From the NCBI RefSeq assembly GCF_001713355.1, contig NZ_CP016448.1, positions 930,001 to 994,000 on the forward strand: a DNA stretch of 64,000 bases. The letters run 5' to 3'. The position numbers and the translations under genes are program-made. This document shows positions 18,173 through 26,511 of this stretch, one piece after another; positions within the stretch are counted from its first letter, which is position 1, and each line of letters begins with the position of its first letter. This stretch comes from Methyloversatilis sp. RAC08 (GTDB lineage Bacteria; Pseudomonadota; Gammaproteobacteria; Burkholderiales; Rhodocyclaceae). Under the pieces are notes generated by a model that saw only the letters and a list, made by a program, of their open reading frames with translations, did not search any database and was not told the origin of the DNA.

Positions 18173-19060
18173 TCAGTCGAAAAGGACAAGGCAGCGCGCC
18201 TCGATGCTGGCGCGCAGCGGCGCATCGACAGGTGCCGCCGGATCGAGGAAGGCGGCGTGCGGGGTGAATCGTGACACGCCGCTCGCCTGCGAGTCATATT
18301 GCTTGAACACCAGCACCTCGCTCATCGCCATGTCGGAAAAGTAATGCCAGCGGTGCTGCGGCGAATGCTTCAGCAGATAGATTTCACCGCTGCGCCCCGG
18401 ATAGCGTATTTCCGCCGCCACCAGATCCTGCGCCATCACCGAGCGCGCGTCGCACATCGCCAGCGGTGCATCGACGACCGGCTCGATCAGCGGGCGCCAC
18501 ACATTCACCACCGCGTAGCGACGGACGCGCGATCGCGCCGCGTCATCGCGCAGCACGAGGCCGAGGCGCGCCAGACCGCTCGCTTCCGAGTAATCGTTGT
18601 GCACGCGTCCGACGGCCGACGCCTGGGCGTTCTGCCGGCCGAAGGTGAGGTGCTGCTCGCCCCGGCTGCGCCGGCGGATCTGATGGTCGAAGCACAGCGC
18701 GCGCTTCGCGCCGGTGGCCTCGCAGGCGATGGCTTCGACTTCCGGGTAGTAGCGCGCGCGGATGCATTCGTCGTCATCGAAGCGCGCGAGGCCGGTCGGG
18801 ACATCGCGCAGTTCGAAGCCATGACGTTCGAGCAGGAAGTCTTTCGCAGCCGGGCGCGCGTCGACGATGACGACCCGGTGCGTGCGGTAGCTGCAGTTTT
18901 CCCACGGTTCGCCGTCGGGCGGCGGATACATGTAATTGACCGGCGCGCCGGCGCTGTCCTGCAGGTAGTCCAGTCCGCCGACAGTCGGCGCCGGCTGCGC
19001 GCTGTCGGGATGAAGAACACCTTCGTCATGCGTCATCAATTGCAGCTCCTTGGTCGTCAT
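18173..19060 (-). CDS. CmcJ/NvfI-family oxidoreductase
   Basis: A 295-residue member of the CmcJ/NvfI (AsaB-like) family, non-heme enzymes or homologues linked with hydroxylation or methoxylation of natural products in fungi and actinomycetes. Visible family motifs: VHNDYSEASG, VVNVWRPLIEPVVDAPLAMC, and HRWHYFSDMAMSEVLVFKQY with a following DS. The ATG overlaps the stop of the upstream MAPEG gene by four bases. In proteobacteria such proteins are uncharacterised; the neighbouring MAPEG and HCCA-isomerase-like proteins hint at glutathione-linked chemistry. Confidence 0.8.
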   Translation of the reverse strand: MTTKELQLMTHDEGVLHPDSAQPAPTVGGLDYLQDSAGAPVNYMYPPPDGEPWENCSYRTHRVVIVDARPAAKDFLLERHGFELRDVPTGLARFDDDECIRARYYPEVEAIACEATGAKRALCFDHQIRRRSRGEQHLTFGRQNAQASAVGRVHNDYSEASGLARLGLVLRDDAARSRVRRYAVVNVWRPLIEPVVDAPLAMCDARSVMAQDLVAAEIRYPGRSGEIYLLKHSPQHRWHYFSDMAMSEVLVFKQYDSQASGVSRFTPHAAFLDPAAPVDAPLRASIEARCLVLFD

Positions 19061-19473
19061 TGCACGGACACCCACAGCAGACGCACGACCCACGACGTCA
19101 GCAGCGCGATCTGGACCAGCATGAACAGGAAGCGCAGGCGGATCGCCCGGCGCCGACCCGAACTCAGGTGGGTCACCGTCTGGCCGACACGGGCGGCGAA
19201 CACCCACAGGGCCGTCGAGTCGGTGATGCCGGCGTGGCCGCTCAGCGCAGCGGCAAGGACCAGCGCTGCAAACACCGGCAGGTTCTCGCAGCAGTTCGCG
19301 TGAGCCCGGCACAGCCGGCCGGAAAAGGGCGACACATCATCGCCGGCCGGGGTGAACGCGTCGGCCGCACGCTGGCGCGTGACGACCAGGGTGGTGCGCA
19401 ATGCCGCGATCGCCACCAACAGCAGCAGCGTCAGGGTGGCGTACAGCAGCATGGCAAGCAGTGAGGGCGACAT
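19057..19473 (-). CDS. MAPEG-family membrane protein
   Basis: A 138-residue four-helix membrane protein of the MAPEG group (membrane-associated proteins in eicosanoid and glutathione metabolism). Diagnostic part: GRLCRAHANCCENLPVFAAL near residues 55-75, then helices to the C-terminus. MSPSLLAM at 19473 is taken as the start, after GGAG; 31 more codons are open upstream but overlap the divergent promoter. First gene of a four-gene operon that runs into the thioesterase. Confidence 0.85.
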   Translation of the reverse strand: MSPSLLAMLLYATLTLLLLVAIAALRTTLVVTRQRAADAFTPAGDDVSPFSGRLCRAHANCCENLPVFAALVLAAALSGHAGITDSTALWVFAARVGQTVTHLSSGRRRAIRLRFLFMLVQIALLTSWVVRLLWVSVQ

Positions 19474-19579
19474 CGATGCGGGCTCCTTGAAGACATGCAG
19501 CAACCGGTAGATCAGGCCTCCATGCTGAGGCCGCACGGGCTCGCCATCGAGTGTCCATATCGACATCTACCGGGCTAAT

Positions 19580-20578
19580 ATGGACAACATGAAAACCGCC
19601 GTACTCATCCTGCCCGGCGTGCTCGACATCAGTCTGGGCATCACGCTCGACGTGATGAACACCGCCAATCGCCTGTGCGTGCTCGCGAAGCGGCCTGCCC
19701 TGTTCGACATCACGCTGGCCGGCAGCGGACGACGGCGCGAGCGCAGCGGCTCCGGGCTCGAAGTCGGGCCGCTCGAACGCATGGCCGATCTGCCACCGCC
19801 CGAACTGCTGCTGTTGCCGGGTGCCAATCGCGCCTCGCGCAGCGAGCTCGAAGACTGGCTGGCGACCCGCGAGGTCATGAAGGCCATGGACCGGGCGGGC
19901 GACTGGCTCGACGCCGGCACGCAGGTGGCGGCGTCCTGCGTCAGCACCTTCGCGCTCGCGCAGGCCGGTCTGCTCGACGGCCGCGTCGCCACGACGAGCT
20001 GGTGGCTGGCGCCCTGGTTCCGCGAGCGCTTTCCGCGCGTCGACCTCGACATGGCGCGCATGGTGGTGCGTGACGGCGCGATCAGCACGGCCGGCGCCGC
20101 GCTGGCTCAGGCTGATCTGATGCTCTCGCTGGTGGCCCGCCACGGTTCGGAGGAACTGGCGCGCAGCTGCGCCCGCTTCCTGATGCTGGATCACCGCGTG
20201 TCGCAGAGCCAGTACGCCATCGCCTCGCATCTGGTCAGTCAGACCCCCACGCTGCAGCGCGCCGACCACTGGCTGCAGGCGCGCCTCGGCGAACCGGTCA
20301 CGCTCGCCCTGCTGGCCGAGGCGCTGCACATGACACCGCGCACGCTGAGCCGGCACTTCGCATCGGCGGTCGGCATGTCGCCGATCCGGTACGTGCAGAA
20401 ATTGCGCGTCGAGCGCGCGACACAACTGCTCGAAACCGGGCTGGCATCGATCGAGTCGGTCGCCGCGCAAGTGGGGTACGCAGACGCGTCGATGCTGCGC
20501 AAGCTGCTGCGCCGCGAACGAGGCTTGTCGCCACGCCGGGTCAGACCGCAGTCACGCGGGCCCGCTGCACAGGGCTGA
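19580..20578 (+). CDS. GlxA-family AraC-type transcriptional regulator
   Basis: A 332-residue regulator with an N-terminal DJ-1/PfpI-like amidase-fold domain (residues 4-190; AASCVSTFALAQAGLLDGR at the elbow position) and a C-terminal AraC double helix-turn-helix (LALLAEALHMTPRTLSRHF and IESVAAQVGYADASMLRKLL). It faces away from the MAPEG-CmcJ operon with about 106 bases between starts, so it may control that operon. The inducing ligand is unknown. Confidence 0.9.
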   Translation: MDNMKTAVLILPGVLDISLGITLDVMNTANRLCVLAKRPALFDITLAGSGRRRERSGSGLEVGPLERMADLPPPELLLLPGANRASRSELEDWLATREVMKAMDRAGDWLDAGTQVAASCVSTFALAQAGLLDGRVATTSWWLAPWFRERFPRVDLDMARMVVRDGAISTAGAALAQADLMLSLVARHGSEELARSCARFLMLDHRVSQSQYAIASHLVSQTPTLQRADHWLQARLGEPVTLALLAEALHMTPRTLSRHFASAVGMSPIRYVQKLRVERATQLLETGLASIESVAAQVGYADASMLRKLLRRERGLSPRRVRPQSRGPAAQG

Positions 20579-20653
20579 CGGAACAGGACAGCCGGCAAAT
20601 GCGAAGTGCACAGCGCGCGCAGGGCGATGAACCGCCCGCCAGCGCGGCCCTGG

Positions 20654-21538
20654 TCAGGCGGACGGGCGGTAGCGTCGTCGAAATGAATCCGGTGTCATGC
20701 CCACGACACGCTTGAAGAACTTGAGGAAATTGGTGGGTTCGGAAAAGCCCATCGCCTCGCCGATGGCCGTCGTCGTCGCACCGGTATGCACCAGCAGGCG
20801 TTGCGCTTCGAGTGCCGTGCGGCGGTCGATGAATGCCTTCGCAGACATGCCGACGCGGTCGAGGCAGACGCGCGACAGCGTGCTGGGCGACACCCGCAGG
20901 CGCCGGGCGATGGCGTCCACCGTGGGCCGCGTGGTGGCCGAAGCATCCAGGTCACGCTGCAAGCGCTGGAACAGGCGTTCCTGCGCGGTGCGCGCAGGTG
21001 CGGCGATGCGTGCGGCACGGCTCAGCAACACCATCAGGCTCAGGAACAGCTCGCGCGCCAGCCGCGCGCTGACGTCATCGACACGATCGCGGTCGAGCTG
21101 GCGTTCGAGCACGCGGGTGAGCGCTTCGCCGTCGCGCTGATCCTCGGCGGACAACACGAACGCAGCCGGCCACTCGTCGATCTGCAGCAACTGGAAGGCC
21201 GGGTCGGCCAGCGCGCTGGCAGCCAGTTGAGCCAGCCGGGTATCCACCAGCAACAGCAGGCCGTGCACACCCGGGTGCAATCGCCACTGCTGCACCTGAC
21301 CGGGGCGCACGACCACCACGGCGCCCGGCGCCAGGCGCACCGGCTGGAAGTCGATCAGGTGTTCGCAGGCCCCCTCGCTGATCAGCAGAACGATCAGGAA
21401 GTCGACGCGCTCCGCTTCGGCCAGCCGATCGGCCGTCACCCGGCTGCGAAGTGCGTCGAGGCTGAGCACCTCGACGCCGATTTCGGACAGGCGGGCGTTA
21501 TCGAAATGGGTATCGCGGACCTGCGCCGTCGTGCTCAT
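20654..21538 (-). CDS. AraC-family transcriptional regulator
   Basis: A 294-residue regulator. The first 180 residues look like an AraC-type cupin sensing domain (LAPGAVVVVRPGQVQQWRLH). The last 100 carry the double helix-turn-helix (VDAIARRLRVSPSTLSRVCL and TAIGEAMGFSEPTNFLKFFK, then GMTPDSFRRRY). ATG 21538 follows GGAAG. Divergent from the NTF2-like lipoprotein gene (120 bases between starts), which is a plausible target. Confidence 0.9.
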   Translation of the reverse strand: MSTTAQVRDTHFDNARLSEIGVEVLSLDALRSRVTADRLAEAERVDFLIVLLISEGACEHLIDFQPVRLAPGAVVVVRPGQVQQWRLHPGVHGLLLLVDTRLAQLAASALADPAFQLLQIDEWPAAFVLSAEDQRDGEALTRVLERQLDRDRVDDVSARLARELFLSLMVLLSRAARIAAPARTAQERLFQRLQRDLDASATTRPTVDAIARRLRVSPSTLSRVCLDRVGMSAKAFIDRRTALEAQRLLVHTGATTTAIGEAMGFSEPTNFLKFFKRVVGMTPDSFRRRYRPSA

Positions 21539-21658
21539 GCGTGCTTCCAGAATTGGTCGAGTGCTCGATTTTGACCATAAATTGCCGAATCGCAACCTCG
21601 GCGTATCGCGTGCCCTCGGACAGACTGCGAGTTCGATGACAACCCAGCTCTCACGCCA

Positions 21659-22525
21659 ATGAAAAGCCCCCGCCTTGCCCATGCCACCGTCGCGGTCGTC
21701 GCGGCACTCGCCCTGTCCGGCTGCGCAGGCTCACACACTTCGAAGGAGAAAATCACCATGACCACCGACCGCAAGACTCAAGTTGTCGCCCTGCTCAAGG
21801 CAATCGAAACCGGTGAATCAGCGCCGGTCGCCGTCATCAACCCGGACCGTTACGTGCAGCACAACCTCGCCGTGTCCGACGGGCTCGCCGGATTCGGCGC
21901 CGCACTCGCCGCACTGCCCAAGGGATCGGCGCGGGTCAATACGGTGCGCGTGTTCCAGGACGGCGACTACGTGTTCACCCACACCGACTACGACTTCTTC
22001 GGCCCGAAGATCGGCTTCGACATTTTCCGCTTCGAGAATGGCCGCATCGTCGAGCACTGGGACAATCTACAGCCGACGCCTGTCGCGCCCAACCCGAGCC
22101 GGCGCACGATGATCGACGGCCCGACCGCGATCATCGACCTGGACAGGACTGACGCCAACAAGAAGCTGGTGGCGGCTTTCGTCGACGACGTCCTGGTGAA
22201 CGGCCGCCTTGACCGGCTCGCCGGGTACTTCGACGGCGACCACTACCGCCAGCACAATCCGCAAATCGCCGACGGCCTGAGCGGCCTGGGTGCCGCGCTC
22301 GAAAGCCTGGCCAGGGCGGGCATCACCATGAAGTACCACACGGTGCACAAGGTGCTGGGCGAGGGCAACTTCGTGCTGACGGTCAGCGAAGGCGAGTTTG
22401 CCGGCAAGCCGACCGCGTTCTACGACCTGTTCCGGGTGGAGAACGGCAGGATTGCCGAACACTGGGATACGCTGGAAACCATTCCGCCGCGCGCCGAGTG
22501 GAAGAACGGAAACGGCAAGTTCTGA
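21659..22525 (+). CDS. Lipoprotein with two SnoaL/NTF2-like domains
   Basis: A 288-residue predicted lipoprotein: signal sequence with lipobox ALSGC (Cys21), then two repeated SnoaL-type units, residues 40-140 and 165-280. Each has the pattern YxQHNxxxxDGLxGxGAAL ... FDxFRxENGRIxEHWDxL. SnoaL-like folds are known as polyketide cyclases and small-molecule isomerases or as binding domains; many secreted members have no known function. The duplicated arrangement suggests an internal gene duplication. An AraC-type regulator diverges from it. Confidence 0.85.
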   Translation: MKSPRLAHATVAVVAALALSGCAGSHTSKEKITMTTDRKTQVVALLKAIETGESAPVAVINPDRYVQHNLAVSDGLAGFGAALAALPKGSARVNTVRVFQDGDYVFTHTDYDFFGPKIGFDIFRFENGRIVEHWDNLQPTPVAPNPSRRTMIDGPTAIIDLDRTDANKKLVAAFVDDVLVNGRLDRLAGYFDGDHYRQHNPQIADGLSGLGAALESLARAGITMKYHTVHKVLGEGNFVLTVSEGEFAGKPTAFYDLFRVENGRIAEHWDTLETIPPRAEWKNGNGKF

Positions 22526-22540
22526 CGGCTGGCGCGTGGA

Positions 22541-22564
22541 GACAGCCGGCAGGTGCCGGCTGTC
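22541..22564. terminator. Hairpin between convergent genes
   Basis: Perfect ten-base stem GACAGCCGGC with a four-base loop, lying between the convergent NTF2-like and PEP-CTERM genes. No T tract on either strand, so termination efficiency is uncertain. Confidence 0.5.
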
Positions 22565-22614
22565 CGGCTGCGCCACCTTCAGGGCGTGTGGCGAGGGGGC
22601 AACGCCGCGCCGCC

Positions 22615-23268
22615 TCAGCCCGCCGGCCGCGCCTTCCGACCTGCTGCGAATGCGATGAATCCGAGGCCGCACAGCAGCATCACGGCAGTGCCCGGTTCCG
22701 GCACCAGGGAGACGTTGTCCAGATGGCCGATGTCGGAACCCGTCTGATATTCCGCACGAATTTTCAACGATGACAGGTTCGACAGGACGGCGAGGAACTG
22801 CTCGTCCGTCGGCGCGCTGCCCGACAGGTTGCCCAAGCGCCATCCGGTCGCCGACAGGGGCACCGAATACGAGGTCCATGCGTTGTTGGCCGGATTGCTT
22901 GCCGTGTTGTAGACGACCGTCAGCCCGCCGCCCTGCAGGATCACATCTTCGGCATTGAACTGGTTGGGGGAACCGGGGTAGCGCTGCATGAGATCGAACG
23001 TCAGCTGCGTTCCGAAGGCGCCAGCGAAATTGCCGTGGAACTGCGCGGGCGCCACGAAATAGGTCACGCCCCCGGTGGTCAGATCGTCGATGAACACATT
23101 GCCGCCCGGATTGCCGTCGGTGCCACTCCAGGTCAGGGGTCGTTCCACGTCGCCCTGGGCACTCCAGCCCTCGGCATCCGTGTCGAAGGTGCTCGTGACG
23201 GCATGCGCCGGGAATGAAGCCGCAAGAAGCAGGGCCAGTGCGGAAACGCGAAGATGGCTCTCGGTCAT
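22615..23268 (-). CDS. PEP-CTERM protein with laminin B-like domain
   Basis: A 217-residue exported protein. A signal peptide (VSALALLLAASFPAHA) is followed by a beta-sandwich resembling the laminin B domain (STFDTDAEGWSAQGDV, WSGTDGNPGGNVFIDD) and a PEP-CTERM sorting tail: VPEPGTAVMLLCGLGF, hydrophobic helix, then basic GRKARPAG. Such tails are cut by exosortase (EpsH/XrtA type), leaving the protein outside the cell, usually with exopolysaccharide. A sigma-54-type promoter lies about 55 bases upstream of the ATG. No exosortase gene is in the window. Confidence 0.9.
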   Translation of the reverse strand: MTESHLRVSALALLLAASFPAHAVTSTFDTDAEGWSAQGDVERPLTWSGTDGNPGGNVFIDDLTTGGVTYFVAPAQFHGNFAGAFGTQLTFDLMQRYPGSPNQFNAEDVILQGGGLTVVYNTASNPANNAWTSYSVPLSATGWRLGNLSGSAPTDEQFLAVLSNLSSLKIRAEYQTGSDIGHLDNVSLVPEPGTAVMLLCGLGFIAFAAGRKARPAG

Positions 23269-23330
23269 TGTCGTGTACCTCCAATGTTTTGAGCGGGTCC
23301 GGCGTTGCAATCAGCCCGGCCGTACAGTGG

Positions 23331-23349
23331 ATCGCAAGACCGACGCCAC
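23331..23349 (-). promoter_or_regulatory. Sigma-54-type promoter of the laminin B-like PEP-CTERM gene
   Basis: The minus strand reads GTGGCGTCGGTCTTGCGAT, matching the -24/-12 consensus TGGCAC-N5-TTGC with GG and GC exactly ten bases apart. The -12 GC is complementary to 23334-23335 and the -24 GG to 23346-23347. Expected transcription start near 23322, 55 bases before the ATG. PEP-CTERM genes in betaproteobacteria are often under RpoN with the PrsK/PrsR system. Confidence 0.7.
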
Positions 23350-23446
23350 TGCAAGCGGCCACCGTCACGCGCGACCATCACGGTTACCCGACGCACCGGC
23401 CCGGCCCGAGGACACGGGGATCTGCCCCCGGCTTCTGCGCTGCGAA

Positions 23447-24478
23447 CTACCTGCGGCCGGCCAGCGCCTTGTCCAGCACCCCGGTGAACACGTCGAAATT
23501 CTCGATCTGCGGCATGTGGCCCAGATCCGGCAGTTCGTACAGCACGGCGCCGGGAATCAGCGCGGCGGCCGTCTTGCCTAGCCGGTCGTAGCGCCCCGGT
23601 TCGTAATCGACGCCGGCTCTCATCCACCCGCGACCGGGGCCGGTGCGATCGCGCGTTCCGATGATCAGGCTGACCGGCACCGACAGGTCGCCGAATTCGG
23701 TCACGACCGGCTGGGTGAAGATCATGTCGTAGGTCAGCGCATTGACCCAGGCCACCTGCGCCTTGTCCGGTCCCTGGAGCTGACCGACGAGGAAATGGGT
23801 CAGCGCCGCGTAGCGGTCGTTCCACTCGCCGGCGTAGTAACTTTCGCGCTGATATTTGGCGATGCCCGCGGCGGTCTGCGCCTGCTCCGCCTTGTAGAAG
23901 AAATCGGTGTCCTTGTACTCGGCATACTTCAGGTAGTTTTCCAGGCCGATCGGGTTCACCAGCACCAGTTGCTGCACCGCCTGCGGAAACATCAACGCGA
24001 AGCGACTGGCCAGCATGCCGCCCATCGAATGCCCGACGACGATAGCCTTTTCGATGCCGAGCGACGTCATCAGCGCGCGGGTGTGATTCGCCAGCGCGGG
24101 AAACGAATACTGGTACTGCATCGGCTTGGACGACTTGCCGAACCCGATCTGGTCGGGCATCAGCACGCCATAGCCCTGCTTCTGCAGATGGCGGGCGGTG
24201 GACGCCCAGTAATCGGCGTTGAAGTTCTTGCCGTGCAACAGCGTGACCACCGGCTTGCCGGCCTCGCCCGGCAGATGGATGTAAGCCATTTCCAGCGACT
24301 GACCCTGCGACACGATCGGGAAGAACTTCACCCCGAACGCGTATGCGTAGCCGGTCAGCCGGGCATCGTAGGACAGCTTCGAAAGGTCTTCCGCCGCACG
24401 GTCTTCAGCCGCACGCGCAGGAAGGCAGAGCGGCAGCAGCACCGCACACAGCAGGACACTCAGACGCAGCAGGGACAC
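23447..24478 (-). CDS. Secreted alpha/beta hydrolase
   Basis: A 343-residue predicted periplasmic hydrolase. Signal peptide VSLLRLSVLLCAVLLPLCLP ending ARA, then an alpha/beta hydrolase fold with VVTLLHGKNFNADYW (oxyanion), nucleophile elbow VGHSMGGM, acid IIGTRDRTGP and histidine LPDLGHMPQ. Similar proteins are annotated as proline iminopeptidase- or epoxide hydrolase-like; substrate unknown. I choose GTG 24478, after GGAGAG, because it puts the signal peptide first; 28 upstream codons are open but look non-coding. Confidence 0.85.
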   Translation of the reverse strand: MSLLRLSVLLCAVLLPLCLPARAAEDRAAEDLSKLSYDARLTGYAYAFGVKFFPIVSQGQSLEMAYIHLPGEAGKPVVTLLHGKNFNADYWASTARHLQKQGYGVLMPDQIGFGKSSKPMQYQYSFPALANHTRALMTSLGIEKAIVVGHSMGGMLASRFALMFPQAVQQLVLVNPIGLENYLKYAEYKDTDFFYKAEQAQTAAGIAKYQRESYYAGEWNDRYAALTHFLVGQLQGPDKAQVAWVNALTYDMIFTQPVVTEFGDLSVPVSLIIGTRDRTGPGRGWMRAGVDYEPGRYDRLGKTAAALIPGAVLYELPDLGHMPQIENFDVFTGVLDKALAGRR

Positions 24479-24953
24479 GGCACTCTCCGGATGGGCAGGC
24501 AGACACACGGTCGACGCGGGCGCGCCGGCGCGGTTCCGAAGCAGGGTACATGTTTCGCGCAACGGGCCGCGCTCATCTCCTGCCGGTGCGCTCGAAGGGA
24601 ACAGCTTCGCTGGTCACCAGCGGTGTCTCGCGCCACGCGCCTGATGTTGGGCATCGCTGCGCTCACCCCAACCTACCGCGATGCGCAAGCAGTCTTGTCA
24701 GATCTTGCGCCGCCTTGCCGTCGTGGGGGTCACATCCCGCGCGCAGGGACGAAGCCACAGCGCTCAATCCGCGTAACCGCCCTCGCGCTGGTGTCTCACC
24801 GCCAGCACGATCGCCATGTCGCGGCCCGCATGCAGGGCCCCGTGACCCGCCCGGCCATGCGAAATCACTGCCTGTGGAAACGCAAAGGCGTCGAAATTTC
24901 TTACACCTGGAAAAGCTGATTCGCATAAACGACTTTTTTGTATGGACAACGTC
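24479..24953. other. Intergenic stretch with one dispersed repeat
   Basis: Between two divergent genes. It holds copy 4 of the dispersed repeat (24647-24677). The rest shows no supported gene. Confidence 0.5.
24647..24677 (+). repeat. Dispersed 30-bp-class repeat, copy 4
   Basis: Same core as the copies at 16.7-16.9 kb (GTTGGGCATCGCTGCGCTCA then CCCCAACCTAC), about 8 kb away in an intergenic region. Confidence 0.85.
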
Positions 24954-24972
24954 CTTGGTGCAGTACTTGCTA
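24954..24972 (+). promoter_or_regulatory. Sigma-54-type promoter of the second PEP-CTERM gene
   Basis: CTTGGTGCAGTACTTGCTA: GG at 24957-24958 and GC at 24969-24970 are ten bases apart with a TTGC -12 box. The downstream gene starts at 25047, giving a leader of about 65 bases. Same arrangement as upstream of the PEP-CTERM gene at 23268. Confidence 0.65.
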
Positions 24973-25046
24973 GACGCTGTCCCGCGCATTCGTCGTCATG
25001 CGCCGACGCGCATCACCATTTCTCACACCACATCCGGATAACAGTC

Positions 25047-25652
25047 ATGCTCCTTTTCAAGAAGCTCGCCCTTACCTCAGCGTTGGTTATCAGCTGCGGA
25101 CTGACGCAAGCCGCGACCCCGACCGTCGCCTACGAATTCACCGAGTCCTTCGTCGGCAATGTGACCTATGACTGGAACACATTTCCCATGGAGCGTTACG
25201 AAGACTTCGTCCTCGCGCCGGAGGGCAGCGATCTGCCGTCACTGCTGCAGAGCGCGACGCAACACACCTTCACGCCCTTCTACGCGCCGGCTTCCGGTCA
25301 AACTTACTGTTATGACGAAGGCGGTTGCGCGCTGACCGGCGGCAACGCGCACGGCAGCTACACCGGCCTGTACTGGGTGGACTATTTCAAGGAGATAGCC
25401 GGCAGCAACACCGTGTACGAATACGCCGGCTGGTTCGAATACACCGGCGGAACAGGCGTGTTCGAAGGCATCACGGGTGGCGGCACCTTCATCGGCCGGG
25501 AAACCTATCCCTCTCCCTTTGACCAGGTCCTCAGCAAGACGGTACAGGGCAACTTCGCTCTGCCGGTGCCCGAGCCGGAAACCTGGGCATTGATGGTGGC
25601 CGGACTGGCCCTCGTTGCCGGCATGTTGCGCCGGGTGCGGATGCCGATCTGA
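25047..25652 (+). CDS. PEP-CTERM protein of unknown function
   Basis: A 201-residue exported protein: signal peptide MLLFKKLALTSALVISCGLT with a cut after TQAA, an Ala/Gly/Tyr-rich middle with a Cys pair (YCYDEGGCALTGG), and a PEP-CTERM tail VPEPETWALMVAGLALVAGM followed by RRVRMPI. No known domain in the middle part. A sigma-54-type promoter precedes it, and a hairpin follows. Sorting by exosortase is inferred from the tail. Confidence 0.85.
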   Translation: MLLFKKLALTSALVISCGLTQAATPTVAYEFTESFVGNVTYDWNTFPMERYEDFVLAPEGSDLPSLLQSATQHTFTPFYAPASGQTYCYDEGGCALTGGNAHGSYTGLYWVDYFKEIAGSNTVYEYAGWFEYTGGTGVFEGITGGGTFIGRETYPSPFDQVLSKTVQGNFALPVPEPETWALMVAGLALVAGMLRRVRMPI

Positions 25653-25670
25653 CGTCGCGACGACGTCAGC

Positions 25671-25701
25671 GATCGAGGGGCCTTTCGGCGCCCCCTCGAT
25701 C
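25671..25701 (+). terminator. Hairpin after the PEP-CTERM gene
   Basis: Ten-base perfect stem GATCGAGGGG / CCCCTCGATC with an 11-base loop, 18 bases beyond the stop codon; a second small palindrome GACGTCGCGACGACGTC precedes it. No T tract. Confidence 0.5.
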
Positions 25702-25842
25702 ACGTCCGCTAAGTCATGGCAGTGTTCCACCACAGACCGCCGGACAACGGCCGTCGCCCCTGTTTCGGACTTCATGCACCTTGCGAAACGCATCCGGATT
25801 GGCGCACCATGACATCAAATCCGATGCACGCAAGGACATCCC

Positions 25843-26046
25843 ATGAGAACGACCGTGACGATAGATGACGCCCTGTACGAGCGGGCGCTTGAAGTGGCCG
25901 ATCCGTCCATGGACAAGGCCGACCTGTTCCGCGAAGCAATCAAGACCTATGTCAGGGTGCAGTCGGCCAGACGGCTCGCCGCGCTGGGCGCAACCCAGCC
26001 CGACATGCCGGACATTCCGCGCGCGCGGGCTGACGCCCCCCAGTGA
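25843..26046 (+). CDS. vapB: VapB-family antitoxin
   Basis: A 67-residue ribbon-helix-helix protein ([20 protein letters not shown], then [20 protein letters not shown]) of the type II VapB antitoxin group. It would bind the VapC toxin through its C-terminal tail and repress its own promoter through the N-terminal ribbon. AAGGACATCCC lies before the ATG. Overlaps the toxin gene by four bases, the usual coupling of such pairs. Confidence 0.9.
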   Translation: MRTTVTIDDALYERALEVADPSMDKADLFREAIKTYVRVQSARRLAALGATQPDMPDIPRARADAPQ

Positions 26047-26426
26047 GCGGCATCCTTGTCGATGCCTCGGTGTGGGTGGATCACTTCCGCCACGGTAACG
26101 ACTCGCTCATCCAGCTTCTGGATAGCGACCTCGTACTGATCCACCCGCTGATCATCGGCGAACTGGCCTGCGGCACCCCACCAAGCCGCGCGCAAACACT
26201 GACCGACCTCGCCAGCCTGCAGCCCGCCCGTCAGGCCAGTGCGGCCGAAGTGCTGGCATTCATCAACCGAGAACACCTGTTCGGCCTCGGCTTCGGCATC
26301 GTAGACATGCACCTGCTCGCCTCTACCTTGATCACGCAAGGCGCCAGATTGTGGACACTGGACAAGCAACTGGACATGCTGGCGGAGCGGTTCGGCGTGA
26401 CTCGTCGAATGGAGCGCACTGAGTGA
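26043..26426 (+). CDS. vapC: VapC-family PIN-domain toxin
   Basis: A 127-residue PIN-domain ribonuclease. Acidic metal-binding residues are in place: [12 protein letters not shown] (first Asp), IGELACG (Glu), [11 protein letters not shown] (Asp) and TLDKQLDML near the end. VapC toxins cleave tRNA or rRNA when free of the antitoxin. The GTG start overlaps the vapB stop codon (GTGA). Borders an AT-rich islet on its right. Confidence 0.9.
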   Translation: MSGILVDASVWVDHFRHGNDSLIQLLDSDLVLIHPLIIGELACGTPPSRAQTLTDLASLQPARQASAAEVLAFINREHLFGLGFGIVDMHLLASTLITQGARLWTLDKQLDMLAERFGVTRRMERTE

Positions 26427-26511
26427 TCGGGCCGGAGGAACAATCCTCTTGGAATAATCGGGATCTGTCTCCTATTACGCTATTGTTCGCTATTTCTTTA
26501 ATTTTTATTGA

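Noticed and set aside
24663..24989. 108-residue minus-strand frame
   Set aside because: Overlaps a dispersed repeat and a likely promoter; no motif and no ribosome site.
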